From Siderastrea siderea (taxonomy: Eukaryota; Cnidaria; Anthozoa; Scleractinia; Rhizangiidae), in NCBI GenBank assembly GCA_964030785.1, contig OZ034967.1:72729613-72793612 (forward strand): DNA of 64,000 bases, written 5' to 3'. The notes below the pieces were generated by a model that ran no database searches, was not told the origin of the DNA, and saw only the letters and a program-made list of their open reading frames with translations. The position numbers were made by a program, and so were the translations under genes. Shown here piece by piece: positions 48,905 through 61,625 of this stretch; position 1 is the stretch's first letter; every line of letters starts with the position of its first letter.

Positions 48905-51900
48905 TCCGGTCACTCAAGATATGTGCCCAAGTGGTATAAAGTTTTGAAGTTGGTTATTTTTCTAACGTTTGACGTGTGTGCTGCCATCCCCCCCCCAATG
49001 TCTTCTCTGCACCCTTCTCCTTGTGATATCATGGATCCCTTATCGTATGAATACCTTTCCCTTCCCTCATTCCTTGGTCATCCACCTGTTCTAGCACTCG
49101 CGAAGGAGAACGTGACGAAATAGTTTTGACCATGGCGTGACTTAGTTACGTCAATTTTTTAACGAAATGACATCTCAGCGTAATTCTAAATATTAAACAA
49201 GGGCACGGAAATTTAAATAGATTTATTGATGAAGAAAAATTATCCTTAAATCGAAAGGGAACGGTTATCTACTGAAAAATGAAACGTAAAGGTCTACTTT
49301 TAGGCCATGATTCGATAAATGCTTCAGCGAAAGCAAAACAACTCCCCGAATCGGCTTCTATCTTTCAATGACGTAATGTTTACATGTTACGGTAAGTTTG
49401 GCAAATTCATGCCAGCTTCAAAGCTCGCTAGCACCTTCTTCCTTGCTCTCATCGAAGAGAAGTCAACTCCATTGAATTTCTTGTACTTTTCTACACAACT
49501 TTCCGTAAAGATTTTGGTGAAGCAAAGCAAACCTGCCAAAAAAATGCTTGCATTTTACTGTTGAATTATTCAACTTGGCGAAAGCGAGGGACTTCCCCGA
49601 ATCGCCTTTTGTGTTTCAGTGATGTAATGTTTACGTGCCAGGGCAAGTTTGGCAAATTCATGCCAGCTTTAAAGCTCGCTAGCACCTTCGTTCTTGCTTT
49701 CATCGAAGGGGTTTTCATGCCATTAAATCGCCAGTAATTTTCTACACCAACTTTCATGAAAATTCTGGCGAAATAACGCTAAACGAACCAACATTACCGG
49801 CAAGTATTGTTTTGACCGAGCGGAGGTCTGGGGCAAGTGACCACGACGACCAAAAAAAAAAAACAAGACAAGAAAAGCCCCAGGGGCATTGGACCCCGCC
49901 GTTTCCCCCCCCCCCTCGGGGTGCAAATACATTACGGTCACTCAAGATATGTGCCCAAGTGGTATAAGTTTTGAAGTTGGTGATTTTTCTAACGTTTGAC
50001 GTGTGTGCTGCCATCCCCCCCCCCCCCCCAACGTCTTCTCCGCACCCTTCTCCTTGTGATATCATGGATCCCTTATAGTATGAATACCTTTCCCTTCCCT
50101 CATTCCTTGGTCATCCACCTGTTCTAGCACTCGCGAAGGAGAACGTGACGAAATAGTTTTGACCATGGTGTGACTTAGTTACGTCAATTTTTTAACGAAA
50201 TGACATCTCAGCGTAATTCTAAATATTAAACAAGGGCACGGAAATTTAAATAGATTTATTGATGAAGAAAAATTATCCTTAAATCGAAAGGGAACGGTTA
50301 TCTACTGAAAAATGAAACGTAAAGGTCTACTTTTAGGCCATGATTCGATAAATGCTTTAGCGAAAGCAAAACAATTCCCAGAATCGGCTTCTGTCTTTCA
50401 ATGACGTAATGTTTACGTGTTACGGTAAGTTTAGGTGAATTCATGCCAGCTTCAAAGCTCGCTAGCACCTTCTTCCTTGCTCTCATCGAAGAGAAGTCAA
50501 CTCCATTGAATTTCTTGTACTTTTCTACACAACTTTCCCTAAAGATTTTGGTGAAGCAAAGCAAAACTGCCAAAAAAATGCTTGCATTTTACTGTTGAAT
50601 TATTCAACTTGGCGAAAGCGAGGGACTTCCCCGAATCGCCTTTTGTGTTTCAGTGATGTAATGTTTACGTGCCAGGGCAACATTACCAACATTACCGGCA
50701 AGTATTGTTTTGACCGAGCGGAGGTCTGGGGCAAGTGACCACGACGACAAAAAAAAAAAACGGGTATTACTAGACCCCGTCCTGACGGCGGGGTAAAAAC
50801 GGGTATTACTAGACCCCGTCCTGACGGCGGGGTAACAAGAAAAGCCCCAGGGGCATTAACCCCGCCGTTGTTCGAACTGCCTTTGGGGTCCAAAATATAT
50901 TACGGCCACGTAAGATACAAGCCGAAGTGGTGTAAATTTTAAAAGGTGATGATTTATCGTATTTTTTACGTGTTTGCAATGATAATATAAATCAAGACAT
51001 GACTTGCCTAATCACCCTGTCTTAGCGTGCGTGACGAAGAGTTTTGATGAAATATTTTGATCATAGCGTTGTTCAGCCTGGCCTCGTAGCTCAGTTGGTA
51101 GAGCGACGACGTTCTAATCAGGAGGTCGTGGGTTCAAATCCCGCCGGGGTCAAAGATTTTTCTTTTATCTTGGTTCTCATTTCTAACTTCTTCTTTTAAG
51201 GCCTGTGACCGGGGGAAAATTATGGAGGGCAGCATTGCTTACTTCTTGGCACTCTATCATACACTTTACATCATAATATTACTAAGCTCATAGCGATGGC
51301 GAGTTCATGCCAGCTTTCAAACTAAAGCTCGCTAGGACATTCGTCCTTGCTCTCGTCGAAGAAAAGTTAAGTCCATTGAATTCCTTGTACTTTTCTACAC
51401 AATTTTCCTTCAAGATTTTGGCGAAGCAAAGCAAAACTGCCAAAAAATGCTTGCATTTGACTGTTGAATTATTCAACTTGGCGAAAGTAAGGGACTTCCC
51501 CGAATCGGCTTCTGTGTTTTCAGTGATCTAATGTTTACGTGCCAGGGCATTAGTTAGGCGAATTCATGCCAGCTTCAAAGCTCGCTAGCACCTTCGTTCT
51601 TGCTCTCATTGAAGAGAAGTCAACTCCACTGAATTTCTCGTACTTTTCTACACAACTTTCCCTAAAGATTTTGGCGAAGCAAGGCAAAACTGCCAAAAAA
51701 ATGCAAGCATTTCACGGTTGAATTATTCAACTTGGCGAAAGCAAGGGACTTCCCCGTATCGGCTTCTGTGTTTCAGTGATGTAATGTTTACGTGCCAGGG
51801 CAAGTTTGGCGAATTCATGCCAGCTTCAAAGCTCGCTAGCACCTTCGTTCTTGCTTTCATCGAAGGGGTTTTCATGCCATTAAATCGCCAGTAATTTTCT

Positions 51901-52110
51901 ACACCAACTTACATGAAAATTCTGGCGAAATAACGCTAAACGAACCAAGATTTTATAATACCGGCAAGTATTGTTTTGACCGGGCGGAGGTCTGGGGCAA
52001 GTGACCACGACAAAAAAAAAAACAAGAAAAGCCCCAGGGGCATTAGACCCCGCCGTTGTTCTCCCCCCCTGGGGGGTGTAAAATATGTTACGGTCACTCA
52101 AGATAAAAGC
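48905..52110. repeat. Tandem approximately 1-kb duplications with inner 250-bp repeats
   Basis: A block starting TCACTCAAGATATGTGCCC near 48914 recurs near 49938 (offset about 1,028) and, more diverged, near 50905 and 52095. Within the blocks a 240-270-bp unit repeats (TTCATGCCAGCTTCAAAGCT, TTCTACACAACTTTCC, GAATTATTCAACTTGGCGAA) at about 49400, 49650, 50440, 51300, 51560 and 51810. Minus-strand frames give related peptides (KHKRRFGEVPRFRQVE) by repetition. I treat them as repeat-encoded, not genes. Confidence 0.75.
51080..51151 (+). repeat. tRNA-like sequence (tRNA gene or SINE head)
   Basis: 72 bases with A-box TAGCTCAGTTGG, B-box GGTTCAAATCC, a pairing acceptor stem (GGCCTCG with CGGGGTC, two G-T pairs) and good D- and T-arms. 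The anticodon stem does not pair well (ACGAC side against CAGGA), so a working tRNA is doubtful. It sits in a repeat array without a clear SINE tail. Confidence 0.45.
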
Positions 52111-52215
52111 CCTTGGCTGTGTAGCGAAAGACACGACGAGAATTTCTCTGGCCGAGCGAAAACCTGAGGTCTGGGGCAAGTGACCACCAAAAAAAAAAAA
52201 AAACACGGAAAAAAA

Positions 52216-52432
52216 AAGGGTATTACTAGACCCCGTCCTGACGGCGAGGTAAAAAAAAAAAAAGGGTATTACTAGACCCCGTCCTGACGGCGGGGTAAAA
52301 AACGGGTATTACTAGACCCCGTCCTGACGGCGGGGTAAAAACGGGGATTACTAGACCCCGTCCTGACGGCGGGGTAAAAACCACGGGAAAGAAGGGTATT
52401 GCTAGACCACCTCCTGACGGCAGGGTAACAAG
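52216..52432. repeat. Tandem array of an approximately 40-base unit containing a short hairpin
   Basis: Five units of GGGTATTACTAGACCCCGTC plus CTGACGGCGGGGTAAAAAC, with two more at 50759-50837. Each unit contains an imperfect inverted repeat, ACCCCG...CGGGGT. Confidence 0.75.
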
Positions 52433-52544
52433 CCAATGGGGACGAAATAAAATAACCATGAATAAACATAGAGAAGTGCAAAAAAAAGAGGATCAATAGT
52501 CATCTCCACTGTTTAGTACCATGTGGTTGCATAGTTTTGGCCTT

Positions 52545-53461
52545 ATCTATATAAAATGATTCACGAGCTTTACGTATGGATTCTCTTTTAGAATTAATGA
52601 CTTCGAGTGGAAGAAGTTCGATGTCCGTGAGTTTGTGTCTCTTCTGATTAAAGTGCTGCGGTACTGGTATGATCTGGTATCGGTGGTCTTTTGTAGGGCT
52701 CTACGGTGCTCTCCAAATCTGTCACGTAGCGCGCGATTTGTCTGTCCGATGTATTCTGTTGGAGCATTTGGAGTGTTTTTGCATTTTCGGCATTGGATCA
52801 TGTAGATGAGGTTTTTCGATGTACATGTGGTTCTTTGCTTGATATGATGTACTTGGCCTGTATTTTTGAATGTACATGATGACAAGCCATCTTGAATGAA
52901 GGAGCAGGTTTTACATTTGAGTTACATTTCTTTACTCTTGGCGGGCTTGTTTGTGCCTGTTTATTTTTACTTTTGCTTTTTACGAGGAAATCGCGGAGGT
53001 TGCGTGGGCGTCCGTATGCAATGAACGGTTATTCAGAAAAAACCTCTTTGCAACAGTTTGAAGACTGAAGTATGGGAGAATGTTTAGAAATGATCTTGTT
53101 AAGGTTTGGACTGAGCTGGATTGTAGGTGACTACGAATGGGATGCCTTGATTGCATTTGCTTTTGGGAAGCTTGGTTTTTATAGTATCTCGCAAAACTTG
53201 TCTAGCTTTGATAATCTCTCGCTGGATTAGTTTTTGCTTATAACCTCTTTTCTTTAAGGATGTTCGCACTAATTGTTTCTGCGCATCCTTACTGCGCACG
53301 CAATTCACTGCCACGTCATGCATTGAGCGCGCGTGCTGTTGGAGAAATGTGGAGATCAGGGCGGAAAAAGGTTGGGCGATGAAACGAGCGTGTCCGAGCA
53401 AAAAGGTGTGATGCAGTGGACTGGGATCGAATTGGGTGCTAGACCAAAATTCAAAATTCAA
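52545..53461 (-). mobile_element. Penelope-like element relic: linker and GIY-YIG region
   Basis: From 53461 the minus frame reads VRTSLKKRGYKQKLIQREII and IPFVVTYNPAQSKP, then a stop and frame change. At 52885-52547 it resumes with IYMIQCRKCKNTPNAPTEYI and GQTNRALRDRFGEHRRAL. Those are the post-RT linker and the GIY-YIG endonuclease (YIGQTNR, R, H) of Penelope-like elements. The reverse transcriptase core is missing and the frame is broken, so the copy is dead. Confidence 0.7.
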
Positions 53462-54852
53462 GGATCCAAATTCAAAATCCTAATAATCTATTAATAGTTT
53501 CCGAAAAACGTTAACTTTGGGTTATCTTTTCTTTGTCTTTTCCGCCTTAATCGATGCTAAAAAGCTGTCTAAAAACGAGCAGAGCAAAGTAAAAAGATGG
53601 AAAATGGCGTTTGGATGACGGTGGCATGACGCGTATTTATAATTCGTGCAGCTCGTGCAAGGTTAATCAGGACACGTCCCTAGTTAATTAATAGACAGAT
53701 TTAGCAATCGCGACGTCGCCACAGGACGACGGCGCGCGCACATTGAAATAACCGATTAGGACTGGGTCGACAACGCCGTCGCGTTGTGAGCCAATCTCGT
53801 ACCCAGAGTCCACTGGCTTTTTGGTCAGCGGGAGGGCGCCAGTAGAGACTCTGGGATAATGGAATTTTTTATCCCAGAAAACGTGGGATTCCGGTTTTAG
53901 TGCGCATGCTTAAGTTCAAAACGGAAGTCAAATGTCCCAAAATGGCAGCCATGTAATCCGTACACCAGAAGGCAGCTCTTGGCACAGTTGATTCTTACTC
54001 ACGATTGAAGGCAGTTGAAATTTTTGAATAGGAGGAGTAGAGTGAAAGATAGAGCGTCTGGCGCCGTCTCTGGTAACGTCTCTGGAGCCTTCGGTGAGTG
54101 TCTTTCTTTATTAAATACTTTGGTATCAGAAAATTATAAATACGCATTGAGTTCCACATCTTAATTATCCTGCTTCATCTTCCAAATCTTTCATATCTTA
54201 TTTACAATCCCAATATGTATGGATAGTAAAATCGTTGGACGTTACTTTGGTCATCGAAGTATTTTAGGCTTTACATCAGATTTTCGTATTACCATTGTTT
54301 TTTTTCTAGATTTTGGTATGGAATTCGAATACTGATTCGTTTTGACCATTTTCTTGCACATAAAAATAAGTAATAAATTATTATCGTTTTTCACAACAAT
54401 TTGTTGTGAGATGCATATTTGCATCAAATGCTTTTTTGGCCTCTTTTATTCCTCTATTGAAAAGGGCATTCCAATATTTCATCATGCGCTCTCCTCCTCC
54501 TTCTCTTCCAGTGTCATCTATTATATTGCATGACGAAGATACTCAGCTAAAGACCTTGCAGTCCGTGATTGAAGATCTTGTTTTCCTGGTCATCAGTTAA
54601 GAGATCATTGACTGGGGAAAGTAGGGGTTCTGAAGCCTCTGGAGGACTGGCAATTTCACTGAATCAGCTCCAGGAAGATGCAACTATTCTAACAGGCTTG
54701 GGAATTTTCTATAGGCAGCCATAAACACTTACCAATCAAAGCTGGAATCTGTTTTTACCAAGGACATTAAAATGTCCTGGGCTTACTTGGAAACCCTACC
54801 CCATCTCAGACCAAAAATGTTCTATATTCTGATCTCATATTAGACTAACGAG
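53462..54852. other. Intergenic, left flank of the TTAA transposon
   Basis: 53690-53770 is CpG-rich. 53795-53865 carries CGTACCCAGAGTCCA and its partial complement GACTCTGGGATAAT, hinting at a small inverted-repeat element. 54100-54850 is AT-rich. No gene recognised. Confidence 0.35.
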
Positions 54853-55093
54853 TTAAGACGAAATCCGCTGGGGGTTTGGGTAGCCCCTGGACAAAAATCC
54901 CATAATGCATTGCATTTTTATCTTTGGAACGAAACGAAACGAAAACGCGACTCGTGGTTTGTGAAAGAAACACAAAAGAAAAACCATTTTACAGCAGAAC
55001 GACCGCAGACGACGATATGAAGACGTTCAGCCTGTTTAAATACACGTTATGCTGACACAGAGTGGATTGTTATGAGCTTCGGGCTCGGACAAG

Positions 55094-55185
55094 ATGAGTT
55101 TTAGGTGCCTTCATTGCAACCAGGTTTCGCGAAACAACAACATGGCTTACACCTCGCAGGTCATTGAGAGGATGAAACTTAGACG
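55094..55185 (+). CDS. Possible first exon at the left end of the transposon
   Basis: Starts MSFRCLHCNQ with one CxxC pair and runs 30 codons to an AGACG/GTAAGT donor, so it looks like a first coding exon pointing inward. I found no convincing continuation between 55186 and 56560, where the strand is AT-rich. It could be a truncated accessory gene or chance. Function unknown. Confidence 0.3.
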
Positions 55186-56566
55186 GTAAGTGATTTTAAG
55201 GATTACTAAATTATATTAATTGCTGAATACTATAGAATTATGGCTCGTGGATGTGTAGCTAAATTGTGAAAGCTCATGGCCTTGTAGGGCGACCATCCTG
55301 TGATGACTTTAGATATCTGTTGTAAACACGTGGCGTCTTGATAAACGTTTTGCATAAGCCATGTTTGACAATTTATTTTGCTCGAATGCAGACCAAGGTG
55401 AGCAGACATTTAAGCTTCCTGAATGGTCCAATGCACATAGATTTGTGTTTCCAAGTTATTTTGCAGAAATCGGTTTAAAGTAGAGACAGGGCGACGATCG
55501 AAATTTTGAGTACGGTCTTAGGAAAACTTGAAGCATCAGTACAAACTCGCTGGCTATTTTTTTACCGCAATCTCATGTAGTAAACATGTCTGTACCAAGG
55601 TAAAATTATACATAAACCTTATGTCACTGTATATGTTTAATTTTCACCCAAAACAATTTGTATTGAAACAACACCGATGGTATATTCTGTGAAGCACGAT
55701 ACTCTAGTAAACTGACTGCGACCATCAGTTTGCAGTTTCAGGGTAGACTATGAATTATAACCAAAAATTAAGTTATTTTAAATAGGAATCCATCAAGTCC
55801 TCCATGTTCCGAAAGAAATAATTATACTGAGTGCTTTGAATCCTAATCTTGAATGGGAAGACTTAATTTACTTTTTGATCCGAATTTATTCAAACTGTCG
55901 TTTCAATGCAGAGTTTTTTTCGGGTTTCACTGTTCACGAAGACCTTGTTTTGATTGCCTGAAAGTATGTGAAAATCTTTTTGTACCAACTATATATTTTG
56001 CATGCAGAATCTTTACGATATTAACTGTTTTGCCTGCAAAATCTAAGACAAAATGAGCAACACCACTATGTTTTTGGTCAACTGCATGTTACCTGATACC
56101 TGGGTAACTTTGTGTTGCATGGAATGATGTTCCACAGGGAACCCGGTCTGCTGTTAGCTTGATTATGTGTCTTGACCATTGATTTTACAGCAGACTACAA
56201 TTTCTTAGTGCATTTTATGTTCTTTTAAGTTCTGTATTATTCTGTGGTTTGTTTATTTATTCTTTTACTGTGATCAATGAGACAAAAAACACAATACATT
56301 TGATCGCTCTTTCTTAAATTTTTGATGCAACAGAAAAGATATGCATATAGAGAAAATGAAACGAAAGGTTATTATCCTTTCACATGATTTTGCCCATAAA
56401 GTAATTTTACTAAAAATTAATTGTAAATCCAGACTGCCATTTGCTTTGAAATTCACTGGTCATAATTTCCATGCCTCTTTGATGTCAGCCAATGTACAAT
56501 TACATGTACATGACAGGCTAAGACCTCAGCTGCAGTATTGCATACATGTATCAAGACTTAAGGTTA

Positions 56567-59500
56567 TCACTCCTCCTTTGACAATTTTGCATGGCGTCTA
56601 CTAAAATATGCCCTTATTTGACTTTCTTTTAAAGCATTGTCAGGGCCAATCTGTCTTTCCATTTCTTTTTGACACTGTGCCGGTGTGTACCGTACACTTT
56701 TCCTCTTTGCACCAGAATCAAAACATCTGTCCATGATTTGTTTTTGTTCCTCTGTGAACCTGGTTGCTTTCCTTTTGTTTGCTACACGTCTTTGGGCACT
56801 TCCTTTTAACTCCAGAGCTAACTTTTCTTGATTTTGTTCAGAGATCTGTTTTGGTTGTTTTTTAACAGATTGCTCTTTGATTTTATGTAGTGCAGTGTGC
56901 ATAGCAGAACTATTTTTACCAGGCATGTATTGAAGGTTTTCAGATTTCCCTTTTTTCTTAGAAGAGCAAGCCTTGGACTGTCTGTGTTTGTGAAGGTTTC
57001 CAGTCCGCAGAAACTTTTTTCCACAATCTGTACATTCACATAATGAATTTTGACTTTCCTGAGTTTTCTTGCTGTTTTTGACCTTTTCCACCTTAGCCCT
57101 TGATTTTGGAAGTTTTGGGCCCAATTTGGGAACCTGCTTGGCATGGTTAATGTCAAATCCAGATGATGCTTCAGTAGTATTAAAGCTGCTCTTTGAGAGT
57201 TTCTCAAGAGTATCATTATTGTAGAGTTTTCCATGTCCTATTCCAGTGTTCTCTCTCATTACAATTCCATCAGTGGTATATTCAAAGTCTCCATACTGAG
57301 AGATACCGGTGAGAGTTTTAGCTGATGGCGGTTCAGCACCTCTATTGATTTCAATGGGATAAACATGTGTACCCCTCAGCCTCCCCCTGGTTCCCTCTAC
57401 TATATCTTCACCACATAGAACACTATTTCCTTCTTTCATATGCTGTCGTAGTGCAAACTTTAATGTTGCATAGTGGCTATCTAGTTTAGTTTTACCTTTC
57501 TGAGCCTCAAAGTTAGAAAATCTTTTAAGCTGAATTCCAGTTAGCTCTTCAAATTTCTGCAACCATATGATCAAGCTCGAATTTTTGTAATGTGGTCCAT
57601 TGTCTGACCAAAGAGACAAGGATTTAATTTCAGGGTGAAGAGATTTCAGGTTTTTCACACTTTCTTCTAAACAACTAGCACTAAAAAACCAGTTCTGTGT
57701 GTCATCGGTCTCACTGAAGGTGTCATGGTATTCTGTCAAAATGGGTCCTTCCTCCTCCTCTCTGTACAGAAACATCACCCCATGAACAGATGCACCCTTT
57801 TTCCCAAACCACTCTTTCTGGGGCTCGTATAACCGCCTGAACATCAGTTTCATCATGTAGTCGCTTACACCGATGGCGTGGCCAGGTTTTAGGTCAGCCA
57901 CTTCTTTCATGTAACAGTCTCGCTGATGTTTTCCTCTTATAAGGTGGGCTATGTATTTGGACAAGTTATCTTCGATTATACTAACTTCTGTCTTCAAAGT
58001 GTCTCTTTCTTCTGATGAGCAATTCAGTTCATCTGCAGTGCTACCCAGATCTTCAATAAGTTGCCATCGTTCATTGCAGTTTGAACAATTGTTACTGTGA
58101 TTATTTCCACACTGTGGCTCATCACTTAGGCACCATTCCATACAGTGACTGGCACATTCGTCATGACTTTTAAGGTTATTTGAAAAATCACTCAACAGGT
58201 AACCCCTAAGGTTTTTAGCTCTTTCTTTTATGTCAGAAATTGGGCATTTGCCCTCATTGTTTTGTAGCCAGTGCAGTTCTATTCTGTCAGCTAAATTATT
58301 CAGATTTTCGAAGTTTTCAGCACCACTCTCTGTACAAATGTTACACAGGCCTGCCATTTCTTGTAGCTGGTGAAAATTTGCTGCTGTTAAACCATTGTAG
58401 AACAGAGTCCGTCCAATGGGTGTCTCACTCATTTCCTCACATTTCTCTTTATACATGCTGAACAGTTTTTCTTTATTGTGTTTTAGGTGAAGAACCGGTT
58501 GTGTACCACCGCCAAGAATATCACTGAGCCACGACTTTCTCTTCCCACTGCAGTCAGCTGTTTTGTAGGAGGACCTCTCTGTACATTCTGGGCTGTGCAA
58601 GAACTCAACCAAGAAGGCCAACTGCTCTGAACTGGTGCGCATTGCTGGTGTTTCTTGCTCCTTTAAAGCAGTTGCTGCTGCTCCATGCTGACTGTAGTGA
58701 AGGCGAGCTTGTGTTATTTCATATGAAGTGCAGGAGATTTTCTGGCCATCTTTCATGTAACTGAAATTTTCCTTCAGGATCTTGTTGTCCAGATGTGGTG
58801 CCACAGAACTTAGAATTTGCACTCTTTCTTGTGAGGACCTTGCATTAGTGTATGCTGCAGAGAGTCCTTTTACAATGTTACTGTCTGCTATGCTCTGTGG
58901 AAGCAATATATTGACAGCACAGGTTGTGGCTCAATTTTGATTTGTTTGTGCTGTAATATTTAACACAGTAGAATACAAATGAACCTTGAATCAGACAGGT
59001 GAAGGTCCCAGTGGATTTAGAACATTCAGTTTGAAATCTGGCTCTTAAAGTTGATTTCCAGTCTGTATTGTGCAGGCTCAGCCCTGAATTGTTTGTGAGC
59101 CTCACATGATGGAATGTAAGGAAAAACATAGAGAATTTATGAAATAGAGTGCATGTTTGGAGCTGTACAAAAATTTTTCCACATGGGAAAAATAAAGTAG
59201 ACTTAAATGCCTCCTCACTTTCGGAAGAATCTTCCTGCAAAACACACCGTGTGTTCATGCACAAGCTTGCGGTTCCTCATCCTCGATGGCAACTGCTGGC
59301 AACGACACGGGCAGGCATTTCTTTCCGTTTCCTGTAAACAAAACCTAGTGCATGTACACACCAAGATGTTATCTTGTCCTGGCCGCGTGGCCACCTAAAT
59401 GTCTCTTTCTTCAATTTCATCGAGTAAAGCTCACATCCATGATGGCGGGAGACAAAAATTGTAATTTCACTTTATGTAAGATGTCACGAATTGGTACATT

Positions 59501-61282
59501 TCATAAAGTTGTAAATGATGTAAGTAGTTTTTCAAAACAAAAAACCCAAAACAAATCATTGAGCCTGCGCAGTACGGACTGGAAATCAACTTTAAACTTC
59601 CAATACATGCATGCAAGAATCTCTTTCAAGTGCTTGTGAGGTGACAAACCAGTAAGGCTTATTTGAAAGGTCTAATAAAATGAGGAAGGGTGGAGGTTTT
59701 CTTTTTGTATTATTGTTCCAGAGATAATCTAGTATTTATGTAACACAAATAAGACAATCGATGGCGTCATTAAAGTAATGAGACAAATCACAAAATTAAG
59801 ATTTCTCTGGAAAGAATGGGTTGAGATACTTCAAACTTAGCACCAGAATTGTTCGTTAAAAAAGACAAAAGCTTGTCCCTGTCATGATATTGCCATGGCA
59901 ACTCTTGGCTCTAGTCTCTTTCAGCTTTGAAGTAAATGTTACCATTTGTGACTCTATAATGACAAAAAATTTGTCCAGTTCAAAACTCAAACAGTGCCAT
60001 ATTGTACAATGTACATGTATTTAAAATTTTTATTCTGCTAGTAACCATTAGGGAGTGGATGTAGTTTTTTAAGTCTAAAAGGGGAATGTCATTCCCACAT
60101 GAAAGAGATCTGAAGGAAAAACTGTTGCCATGGCAAGATTTTAGCATGCAATTTACTTTGTGTCCTCTGTCAAAGTAACTTAGTGGTGTCGAGTTTCAGG
60201 TACATTACCTCAAAATCACATGACCTTGAAACAGGCATAATATTCTGAATAACCTACTTCCTGAAACTTTGTTTCAGCTTTTAAAGGTAAATTTTGGTCA
60301 CCTTTGTTTGTTTTTTAACAATTTCTTTTGAAAGGGGAATATTATAATACTTAATTTAGAAATTTGTGAGACCTTTGCTTTTCAGTAATGAAAATTTTAA
60401 GCAATTTTTCAGGCCACTGTACTGAATACAGTTGTTGAATAGCCAAAAAACTGTAGTTAAAAAAACACTAAATTTTTGTAAAAAGAAAAGATGTATGTTA
60501 AGAAGCAGTCTAATGGTCCCTGGATCCCTAACTATTGTAGCTATGGAACCCAAAATGATTGATCTGAATGTCATTTATTTGTTTGGTTTGTTCAGTATGG
60601 GGCCCTGGAATGGATTGTTTGTTTTCTTTTCCATTTTTTCTCAGAGGTGATGGTTGGTTGATGGTTCAGTTTGAGACCCTGACAAAAATAGAGCATTTAA
60701 GAAGCAGCTTCATATTAAATGATATTGCATTATATGTACTTTTACCTCAGTACTTGTTTGTGCTATTGGAAGGTTGGCAGCTTGAAAAGTGAGGTTTAGT
60801 AGTTCCTCACCACAACCTCCAGAGATTTCATTGTAACTGTCTTTGAGATTAATGATGGTTTTGTTCAATAATTCCGTTGCCTTCTTTTCGATTCTCTTTT
60901 TAGTTTTTGTTGAAGCATTTTCATAATTTACTGTGGGCCTCCCTTTTTTGTTTTCCACTTCATGACCAGTTATTGCATGAACAGAATAAGTTGCAAATTC
61001 TGCAGTTGCTCTGTGGAGTTTGCTAAAACAAGACTTGCAGCACTGCTTTAATTGAGGTGGCATGCCAAATTTCATGAAAATTTGTCCCCTCACAGCTTCC
61101 GTTGCCTGCACCAGCCTTCCTGGTATATTTTTTAGTTTCACCTTGGAGGCTGGCGTTGTACAGCCTTTTACAAGGCATTTATGTTCTCGTTTCCATCGAC
61201 ACTGTGAGCATATTTGCATTCCAGCTACATTCCTCAGCTCAGTACCTTTAAGACCACACATAAGACAACTTGTTGCTGACAT
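56567..61282 (-). CDS. DDE-type transposase-like protein with C2HC finger and homeodomain-like C-terminus (954 aa)
   Basis: Exon 1 is 60746-61282 and exon 2 is 56567-58894; GT-AG, phase 0. An in-frame ATG 24 bases upstream (61306) is possible, but MSATSCLMCG begins directly with the first Cys pair. N-terminus: CxxC pairs near residues 5-8 and 20-23, C30, C35 and CCxxC near 74-78, then a basic linker. Residues about 426-452 hold a second Cys/His cluster. The catalytic-looking core has SDYMMK (D524), EWFGKKG, LWSDNGPHYKN (D610) and TKLDSH (D651), matching the spacing of a DDD/DDE nuclease. It resembles a large, mostly unnamed family in cnidarian, sponge and fish genomes with WFGKRG and SDN motifs (recollection, unverified). 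Residues 800-822 form a C2HC finger; about 887-954 resemble a homeodomain ending SQIRAYFSRRHAKL. No internal stop in 954 codons. Confidence 0.75.
59049..59591. mobile_element. TTAA-flanked inverted-repeat element nested in the transposase intron
   Basis: Inverted ends AGTTGATTTCCAGTC at 59049 and its complement ending at 59591, extending about 45 bases inward with a few mismatches (left 59049-59093, right 59548-59591). TTAA abuts both ends (59045-59048, 59592-59595). The element is 543 bp and lies wholly inside intron 58895-60745. Both arms give short open frames with related peptides, a by-product of the inverted ends. Confidence 0.6.
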
Positions 61283-61625
61283 TTTCCAAAAATATATATT
61301 TCGCACTTGAGAACTTATTCAAAGAATTGCGTTTGTTTACGTTTTTCGTTGTTAAGGGACTGTACTGTTAAAGGGACTATGCTCACGGTGTCGAGGATAA
61401 CCGCATTTTCGCGCCATAATGGCGCGGCTGCGAGTGACCAACCAGATTTTCCCGCCTAACTAAATAAGTATCAAACAACGCACAGAAATAGGATTGAAAT
61501 AAAGTTTCCTTCAAACACAAAGCTAGGAGTAAAATACAGCTGTTTCTTTCACAATAAAGAGAGAAAAAAATGTTCTGATAGCAACCAAGAAAACAGATTC
61601 TAACAAGTACAAGACAGTCGCAAAA

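Noticed and set aside
51080..51151. Calling a functional tRNA gene
   Set aside because: The anticodon stem pairs poorly, so only a tRNA-like repeat can be supported.
52216..52432. CRISPR-like array of a 40-base repeat
   Set aside because: Units are directly tandem with no unique spacers, in a eukaryotic repeat region.
56818..57234. 138-codon minus-strand open frame inside the transposase exon
   Set aside because: Alternate-frame shadow of the long transposase reading frame.
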